This document shows, in pieces, positions 1 through 7,600 of a DNA stretch of 11,482 nucleotides. The DNA lies in contig CAUZEO010000160.1 in NCBI GenBank assembly GCA_963578625.1, positions 1 through 11,482 on the forward strand, given 5' to 3'. Both the position numbers and the translations under genes were made by a program. Under the pieces are notes generated by a model. That model ran no database searches. It had not been told where the DNA came from and saw nothing but the letters and a program-made list of their open reading frames with translations. This DNA is from CAUZEO01 sp963578625 (GTDB lineage Bacteria; Verrucomicrobiota; Kiritimatiellia; SLOV01). Within the stretch, counting starts at the first letter, position 1; every line of letters starts with the position of its first letter.

Positions 1-1
1 G

Positions 2-550
2 GATAAGCGCTGGTGTTATATCGTCCGCGATGGCCGGGACGTCATGGTCTCCATGTACAATTTCTCGTACTTCACACGGCGGCCGATTCGGACCTACGGT
101 CTGCCTTTACAATCGGCGAAAAATTTGATGTGGAACCTGCACCGCACCCTCCGCAGCAGGTTCAGACGCCAGAGTTTTTCAGATTTCGCGGCGGCAAAAG
201 GACAGGATTGGTCGCGCCACGTCCGATCGGCGCTGGAACAGAATCCCGACGCCATCGTGCGCTACGAAGACCTTCGCAAGAACCCGGATGAAACACTGGA
301 CCTCTTACTCAAAAAAATGGGCGCGGATGTTGATCCGACCGTGATTCGCACCGCCATCGAAACGTTCGATTTCAGCCGGATTACAAACCGTAAGCCGGGT
401 GAAGAGGATTCCAAATCGTTTTTCCGTAAGGGAATCGTGGGCGACTGGAAAGAGTGGTTCAAAGAGGAATCCGTCCGCTCCCGGTTCAAAGCGGTCGCCG
501 GGGATGTGCTGGATGAACTCGGCTATACGGACTGGGACAGCGAAGCCTAG
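2..550 (+). CDS. PAPS-dependent sulfotransferase, C-terminal part (5' end outside window)
   Basis: This is the last 182 codons of a sulfotransferase; the reading frame is open to the left edge, so the start and the 5'-phosphosulfate loop are missing. The family transfers a sulfuryl group from PAPS to a hydroxyl or amine. Visible residues 6-17 read YIVRDGRDVMVS, the conserved block whose Arg and Ser contact the 3'-phosphate of PAPS. RYEDL follows at visible residues 87-91. The C-terminal RKGIVGDWKEWF at 142-153 is the R-K-G-x-x-G-D-W-K-x-x-F motif that closes the cofactor site. All key residues present are intact. The acceptor cannot be told from this part. The gene converges on the minus-strand genes with only 10 bases between the stop codons and no visible terminator. 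Family assignment is secure; whether it modifies a polysaccharide, lipid or small molecule is unknown. Confidence 0.9.
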   Translation, partial: DKRWCYIVRDGRDVMVSMYNFSYFTRRPIRTYGLPLQSAKNLMWNLHRTLRSRFRRQSFSDFAAAKGQDWSRHVRSALEQNPDAIVRYEDLRKNPDETLDLLLKKMGADVDPTVIRTAIETFDFSRITNRKPGEEDSKSFFRKGIVGDWKEWFKEESVRSRFKAVAGDVLDELGYTDWDSEA

Positions 551-560
551 CCAGTCAATT

Positions 561-1601
561 CTATTCCTCAACCAGGCGATACGTTCTCGAGGGCACGGAG
601 TTGAGTCCGGGCTCGGGAAAGACCACGATCGTTTCCATGCTGACTGCCTGCAGATTCGACAGGCGCCTCACCCATTGCTGATGGTCATCGGAATAGTCGA
701 CCGCGTAGCTGATTCCTGGTTTAGAATTCCAGAACATCGTCACTTGATCGGTATTCGGATTCAGGTCCAACTGCGTTGCCTGGAATTCAATCACGATAGA
801 GTTAAAGAAATTCCCTTCGATCTGTATCCCGTTGAACGGTCCCCGGTGGTCATGCGCCGCGCTGTCCCGGTACGTCTCCCATATCCCGTGAATCTCGCCC
901 TGGGGATCCGCCTCCACGGCGTCATATCGGATGTAGCTTTGACCCTCCACAAGGGCAGCCGTCGAAACACTGGGTACCCCAGTGCAGGTTTTGGGTACGC
1001 CGTCGATTGTAAACTTCGATCCGGCATCGGCTGCGTTCCAGGTGGCGTATAGCACCAGGTCATACTTGTTTCCCGGAACCAGATTGCTGAGCGCATAGCT
1101 GTTCGTGCAGGGTTCGCCGGGATCGCCGCCGCCCGCCAGTCTCAAAACGCCACGGAAGAAGCCGGAGGTTCCGCTGGTAAAGTAGGATTGCGTGTCAGCT
1201 GTCTCTCCGCACTGAGCGACCACCGGCGCGTTGTTGCTGAACGCGACCGGCGTGAAATTTCCAAGCTCATCCTGCAGGTTCGACTTCAGACTCTGGGCAT
1301 TCGCTTCCGTATACGTGTTCCAAATCGGGTTCGAGATCCCTATCACACCCGCCTCATTCTCATTAGCGGCTCCGCCGGAGGTCATATTCGACGGTTGGAA
1401 GTAGATGTTTACAACCCCGTTAGACGGAAGCTCTCCGCCGTTTCCTCCGCCACTGCCGCCGGCACCTAACCCGTACAACTCGTAACCGCCGTTGGGAGAG
1501 CTCGAAGATTGCAGGGAAACGTATGTCTGCGCAGTCGCATTCATTGCAACTACGCAGGATACGAGCCACAGCAGCACAATCAGCGTAGGTCGTGAATTCA
1601 T
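561..1601 (-). CDS. Exported protein of unknown function with a verrucomicrobial-type C-terminal domain
   Basis: I do not recognise the main part of this 346-aa protein. The start at 1601 is chosen because AGGAG lies 8 bases upstream and a signal peptide follows at once; an in-frame ATG at 1673 would put 24 polar residues before it. Residues 1-24 are hydrophobic and end in ATA before Gln25, a good signal peptidase I site; LVSC at 13-16 also fits a lipobox, so a lipoprotein is possible. A Gly/Ser-rich stretch covers about 43-57. The middle looks beta-rich, with YDLVLYATW near 180 and FNGIQIEG near 256, which could be a jelly-roll, carbohydrate-binding-like fold (guess). Cysteines occur at 131, 165 and 206. 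Residues 277-346 form the same kind of C-terminal domain as the upstream sulfatase, ending in VEE. It lies 75 bases downstream of the sulfatase gene on the same strand, probably in one transcript. Confidence 0.8.
   Translation of the reverse strand: MNSRPTLIVLLWLVSCVVAMNATAQTYVSLQSSSSPNGGYELYGLGAGGSGGGNGGELPSNGVVNIYFQPSNMTSGGAANENEAGVIGISNPIWNTYTEANAQSLKSNLQDELGNFTPVAFSNNAPVVAQCGETADTQSYFTSGTSGFFRGVLRLAGGGDPGEPCTNSYALSNLVPGNKYDLVLYATWNAADAGSKFTIDGVPKTCTGVPSVSTAALVEGQSYIRYDAVEADPQGEIHGIWETYRDSAAHDHRGPFNGIQIEGNFFNSIVIEFQATQLDLNPNTDQVTMFWNSKPGISYAVDYSDDHQQWVRRLSNLQAVSMETIVVFPEPGLNSVPSRTYRLVEE
564..773 (-). other. C-terminal domain of the exported protein, shared with the sulfatase
   Basis: This covers residues 277-346. 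Key positions are W-N-S-x-P-G, then Y-x-V-x-Y-S-x-D, a second Trp, R-L-x-N-L, F-x-E-P and a terminal Y-R-L-V-E-E. By hand alignment about 29 of 68 positions match the end of the neighbouring tetra-sulfatase. Domains of this shape are common at the C-termini of exported proteins in Verrucomicrobiota and relatives. A sorting or surface-anchoring role is inference. Confidence 0.75.
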
Positions 1602-1676
1602 TGCAGACGCTCCTAGATGTTCATCTTGTTGTATCCGCTTCGCGGACGTCAGGTTCAGGTTCGGATGTTTCATGAT
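1602..1676. other. 75-base spacer between the sulfatase and exported-protein genes
   Basis: The spacer holds the AGGAG ribosome binding site of the exported protein (about 1610-1614, minus strand). It also holds a short perfect inverted repeat, tccgc-ttc-gcgga, at 1634-1646. The stem is only 5 bp and has no T-run on the minus strand, so it is not a convincing terminator. I see no promoter here, which fits co-transcription with the sulfatase gene. Confidence 0.45.
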
Positions 1677-4600
1677 CTATTCCTCCACCACGCGATATCC
1701 CCTATTTGTCGAGGCCAAGTCCGGCTCCCGGAATATTGCGACGGATTCAGTGTCGACTGCGGTCAGATTTGTAAGGCGTGTGGTCCAGCAAAGGTAATCG
1801 CAGGAGGATTCAATGCGATAGCGGGTTCCAGGTCCGGACTGCCACGGCAGGCTCAACTGTTCCGTGTCCCGATCCAAGGACATTCCAGTAAACCGAAGCC
1901 CCGGGTTGGCCGAGCCGCCGGAGCCGAAAAATCCAACCAGTTCATCCGGAGGATCGACTACCTCACCCGTCGACCGGTAGGTGGGATAATCATTGGTCAG
2001 ATCGTCGACCACCTCGTCCAGCCAAGCGACCATCTCCTGACGCATGGCCTCCGCGACCTCCGAATGCGACGTAAACCCGGCGAGGGTGTCCAGCAGGTCA
2101 TTGTTTTCCCCGATGTCGTCGGTAATGTTATAGAGGGCGTACTCCTTGTCTTCATACGTGTAGTATAGCTTGTATCGGTCTCCGTCGCTTCGCTCTGACA
2201 GGACGATCGTGGATGGCTCAGCACGAAAGTCCAAGTACCCCGGGAAGTGAAAATAGAGGTTCGTACGGATCCGGACTGCGCTCACCGGATTGGTCAACAC
2301 GTTTGAAAACGATTCCCCGTCCAGGATATGGCCCGGCGGCAGGGCCACGCCGGTGATGTCGGCGAACGTCGGATAAAAATCGAGAGCGTGAACCACAGTG
2401 TCCGAGATGGTTCCGGCCGGAATGACACCGGGCCAACGCACGATCATCGGAACACGAATGCCCCCCTCCGTGAACGCCCCTTTTCTGCCGCGTAACGGGA
2501 TATTGGTGGTTCGGGCATCTCCGCCATTATCGGAAACGAACATCAATACGGTGTTCGCGCTAATGTCATCGGAGGTGTCACCGTCCCCATTCGGATCCTC
2601 CAGGTTGTCATACAGCCTCGCCAGGGTCTGATCAAGTTGCTCGATCATGGCGGCATACACATGGTCGTTGTGTCGGACACCGCCAGGCTTGGATTGATAC
2701 TTACTGACCAGGTCGCCGCGCCCCTGGTTCGGAACGTGCACGGCGTAGTGACTGTAGTGAATGAAGAACGGCTTAGCGGCGTTCGGACCGGACACGTGAT
2801 TTTTGATATACGTTTCCACTGCATCGGCCATACCATCCGTTAAATGCTTGCTGGTTCCCGAAAGGAAGGCGGAGAGCTCACTGAACGTGAAGTTGGATTG
2901 ATAGGGGAAGATGTTGTTCGTGATGTACGTATCGGTGTACGGCTGCGCATACGGGTCCAATTCCGGTCCTATTCCTCCGCCGAATCTCCAGGATCCAGTA
3001 TTCATGTTGGCAAAATAACTGGGCGGATTGCCCGCTGCGGTGCCGCCGAAGTTGAAATCGAACCCCTGGTTCTGCGGCAATGTGGAACTGCCGCCTTCAT
3101 TCCCGCCCACATGATACTTCCCAAAATGTGCGGTTACATATCCCCCACCCTGCATCATTTCCGCGAAGGTGACCGTTGAAGCGGGAACATCCCGGTTCTG
3201 GTCCGGACCGACAAGCGGCGGAGATCCGTTCCCCCGGTTCAGATTATTCACCGCGTAGACGCCATTGCCGGCCCGCGGCGCATACTGGCCGGACAACAGC
3301 GCCGCCCGGGAGGGAGAACAGTTGGGCTGCATATAACAACTGGTAAACGAGAGACCCTGGTCCGCAAGACTGTCCATCGAAGGCGTTTCGTAGAAGTCGC
3401 TCCCGTTTCCTTCATTTGGGTTTCCTCCGCTCAGATCCGTCCAACCCAGGTCATCAACATACATCATCACGATGTTTGGCGACGGTAGCGGCGGCGGCGG
3501 CGGTTCAATTGGCTCGGGCGGCTCCACCAATTGTCCGGTCAGTTTCACGGACGCATAGTCGTTGGAGGGATTGTCTACGGTGGCATTCAGCCAACCGATC
3601 ATTTGCTGGCTCATGCCCTCCCCGATCGGCGAGTAGATGGCGAACTCTTCCTCCGTATCGAGAAGGTTGTTGCTCTCGCCAATGTCGACGGTGAGATTGA
3701 AGAGCGCATAGGCTCCGTCCTCATAGTCGTAGAAAAGCTTGTAGTGATCGCCGTCCGGTGCCTCGGAAATCATCGCCGTGGAAGGAGACGCCCGGTCATC
3801 CAGGTACCCCGGGAAGTGATAAAAGACGGGGCTCCTGAAACGAATGGTATTAATCGGGTTCTGAAGCACCGACCAGAACGACTCGCCGTCCAACGAATGT
3901 CCACCCGGAATCGCCGCCTCCCCAATGTCGGCAAACGTAGGATAGAAATCGACGGCATGAACCAGCGTATCGGTGACCTGTCCCGCGGGAACCACGCCGG
4001 GCAGGCGGGCAATCATCGGAACGCGAATCCCCCCCTCCGTGAACATTCCCTTCCCGCCGCGAAGCGGTGAATTGCTGGTCCGCTCGTCGCCCCCGTTGTC
4101 CGACACCAGCAGAATGAGGGTGTGTTCGGAGATGTCGTCCTCCAAATTCCCATCGCCGTTGGGATCCCGAAGCATATTCAGCAGGCGCGCCAGGGTCTGA
4201 TCGGTCTGCTCAATCATCGCCGCGTAGAGATGATTGGTATGCTCCACTCCCGGCGGTTTGTTCAGATACTTATCGGCGAAATCCGCCCGCGGTTCTGTCG
4301 GTGAATGAACCGTCCAGTGGTTGTACTGAACGAAAAACGGGGACGACGCGTCCGGTCCTGCACGATGCGCGGCAACGAAAGTCTCCACCGCATCGGCAGT
4401 CGCGTCGGTCAGGTGTTTGCTCGTCCCTGACAACATGTTCGTTAGTTCGTCCAACGTGTAGTCGAACTGGTATGGAAGAATATTTTTCTCGATGTAGGTA
4501 TCGCTATACGGCTCTGCGTGCACGTCCAGTTCCGGCCCAACCCCGACATCGAATATCCACCCGCCTGAATCAGCGGCAAAATATGCGCTAGGATTGGTCG

Positions 4601-7600
4601 CGTTGGTCCCGCCAAAATTGAAGTCAAATCCCTGGTTGAGAGGCATTGTCGCGTTACCGCCCTCATTTCCGCCAACCTGGTACTTGCCAAAATGGGCGGT
4701 TACATAGCCGGCGCTCTTCAGCATTTCGGCATAGGTCGGCGTGGAGGCCGGGACATCCTGGTTTTGATCCGGCCCCAGCAGCGGCGGATCGCCGGTCCCG
4801 AGATTCAGATGTCCGGAGGCATAAACACCGTTCTCATCCCGTACCGGGTACTGACCGGTCAATAATGCTGCGCGTGTCGGCGCGCCGTTCGGCTGCATAT
4901 AGCAATGGGTAAATACGAGACCTTCCCACACCATCTGGAGCATCGTCGGCGTCTCGTAGTAGTCGCTGCCGTTCCCGAGATTCAGGCGACCGCTGTTGAG
5001 GTCGGTCCAGCCCAGATCGTCTACGCACACCAGCACAATATTCGGCACCGGGGGCGGCGGCGGTACCGGGTTTATCAGCGGACCGGGCGGATCCACCAGT
5101 TCTCCTGTCTCTTTTATGATGGGGTAGTCATTTGAAGGGTTGTCAACGATGTCGTTCAGCCAGGTGACCATCTGGCCCCGTAACCCCTCCGCCACCGCCA
5201 GGTTCTCCAGGAACAAATTCTCGGTAGCGAGCAGGTTATTGGTTTCCCCAATGTCCACCATCAGGTCATAGAGCTCATATGCCCCGTTCTCATAGCTGTA
5301 AAAGAGCTTAAAAGTGTCGCCGCCCCCATTGTCGGAAATCATCACCGTCGACGGAACGACCCGGTCATCCAGGTACCCGGGGAAATGGTAGAAGACCGGA
5401 CTGCGGAACCGGAATGTGCTCGCCGGATTCTCGAGGACCGCCTTGAACGACTCCCCGTCCAGCGCATGCCCGGGTTGGATCGAAGCCTCCGCGATCTCCG
5501 CAAACGTCGGATAGAAATCCACCGCGTGCACCAGGGTGTCGGAAATAGCGCCCGCGGGAATAACCCCCGGCATCCGCGCGATCATCGGCACCCGAATGCC
5601 TCCCTCTGTAAACATCCCCTTCCCACCACGCAACGGCAGGTTGCTGGTACGGGTATCGCCGCCGTTATCCGACACCAGTACTACCAGCGTGTGTTCAGTG
5701 ATGTCATCGGACGTTTCCCCGTCCCCGTTCGGATCGCGAAGCACCGACAGTAACCGAGCAAGGGTCTGGTCGGTCTGCTCGATCATGGCGCCATACACAT
5801 GATTGGTGTGCAGGGTCCCCGGCGTCCTGTTCAGATACTTGTCGGCGAGATCGGCGCGGGCATCGTTGGGGGTATGGGCCGACCAGTGACCATAATGGAG
5901 AAAGAACGGTGAACTCGCACTCGGCCCGCTCCTATGGTCGCCGATAAACTCTCCCACCGCATCGGCCATCGCATCGGAAAGATGTTTCGGCGTGCCCTCC
6001 AGAAACGACTTGAGCTGCTCAATGCTGTAGTCGGACTGAAACGGGAAAATGTGGTTCGTAATGTACGAATCCGAATAGGGAACAGCGAATACGTCCAGCT
6101 CCGGGCCGACCCCGGCATCGAACGACCAGGCGGAATTATTCATCGCGAAATAGGTGCCCGGACTTGTGGCGTTGGTACCCCCGAAGTTGAAATCATATCC
6201 CTGGTTCAGGGGCAGCGTGGCGCCACCGCCTTCGTTACCTCCCACCTGGTACTTTCCAAAATGAGCCGTAACATACCCCGCGCTTCGCAGCATCTCCGCG
6301 AGCGTGACGGTCGAAGCAGGAATGTCCTGATTCTGTTCGGGGCCCAGTAGCGGGGGATCTCCGATGCCCAGGTTTAATCCGATAGACGCATAAATTCCGT
6401 TGGAATCCCGCACCGGGTACTGGCCCGTCAGCAAGGCGCTGCGGGATGGAAATCCGTTGGGCTGCATGTAGCACCGAGTCATGGACAGCCCTTCCGCGGC
6501 GAGCTGCGACATCGCCGGGGTGTCGTAATAATCACTGCCGTTTCCAAGATTCGGCGCGCCGGTGCCGAGGTCCGTCCACCCCAGATCATCCAGGTACACG
6601 ACGACAATATTGGGAACCGGCGGCGGGGGCGGCACCGGATGGACGATCGGGCCCGGAAATTCAACCAGCTCGCCCGTTGCTACCACGATCGGAAAATCAT
6701 TCGAAGGATTGTCGACCGTTGCCGACAGCCAATCGAGCATCTGCTGTCTCAACCTCTCCGCCAATTCCAGATTCGCATCGAACTCGGACCCGGTGTCCAG
6801 GAGGTTATTGCTCTCCCCAATGTCCAGCGTGAGGTTGTAGAGGGCGTACTCTCCTTCTTCATAATCATAAAAGAGCTTGTAGGTCGTGCGGTCCGGCTCT
6901 TCGGAGATCACTACCGTGGACGGACTGGCCCGGTCGTCCAGGTAGCCGGGGAAATGGTAGAAAATCGGACTTCGGAACCGGTGCGTGTTGAGCGGATTCT
7001 CCAACACCAAACTGAATGATTCACCGTCCAACTCATGACCGTCGGGGATCTCGACGTTCGCAAGATCCGCGAGCGTGGGATAGAAATCCACCGCGTGCAC
7101 CATGGCGTCCGACACCGTGCCGCCCTCAATTACGCCCGGCAAGCGGGCGACCATCGGAACTCGGATTCCCCCTTCCGTAAACATCCCCTTTCCGCCCCGC
7201 AAAGGCGCGTTGCTGGTCCGGTCGTCCCCCCCATTGTCCGAAACCAGCATCACCAGCGTTTCCCCGCTGATGTCGTCGGAGGTGTCACCATCTCCGTTCG
7301 GGTCGGTCAACACCGAAAATAGACGGGACAAGGTTTGATCGAACTGTTCGATCATTGCCGCGTAGAGATGATTCGTATGCTCAACTCCGGGCGATTTACT
7401 GAGGTACTTGTCGACCAGGTCCGGGCGCGCTTCCGTTGGCGTATGAACAGCCCAATGGTTATACTGAATAAAGAACCGCTGATTGCCGCTCGTATCGCTT
7501 ACGTGGTCGCCGATAAACGCTTCAACCGCATCCGCCATCGCATCGGTCAAATGCTTGCTCGTGCCCGTGACCAGATTTGTGAGCTCATCATAGGTGTAGT

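Noticed and set aside
399..1052. Long plus-strand open frame of 217 codons
   Set aside because: It lies over the sulfotransferase end and antisense to the exported-protein gene, has no family resemblance or ribosome binding site, and is a shadow frame. The same holds for the other plus-strand frames under the sulfatase gene.
1634..1646. Perfect inverted repeat tccgc-ttc-gcgga as a terminator
   Set aside because: The stem is only 5 bp and no T-run follows on either strand.
1602..1673. Upstream ATG at 1673 for the exported protein
   Set aside because: It would put 24 polar residues before the signal peptide; the ATG at 1601 has AGGAG at 8 bases and starts right at the signal peptide.
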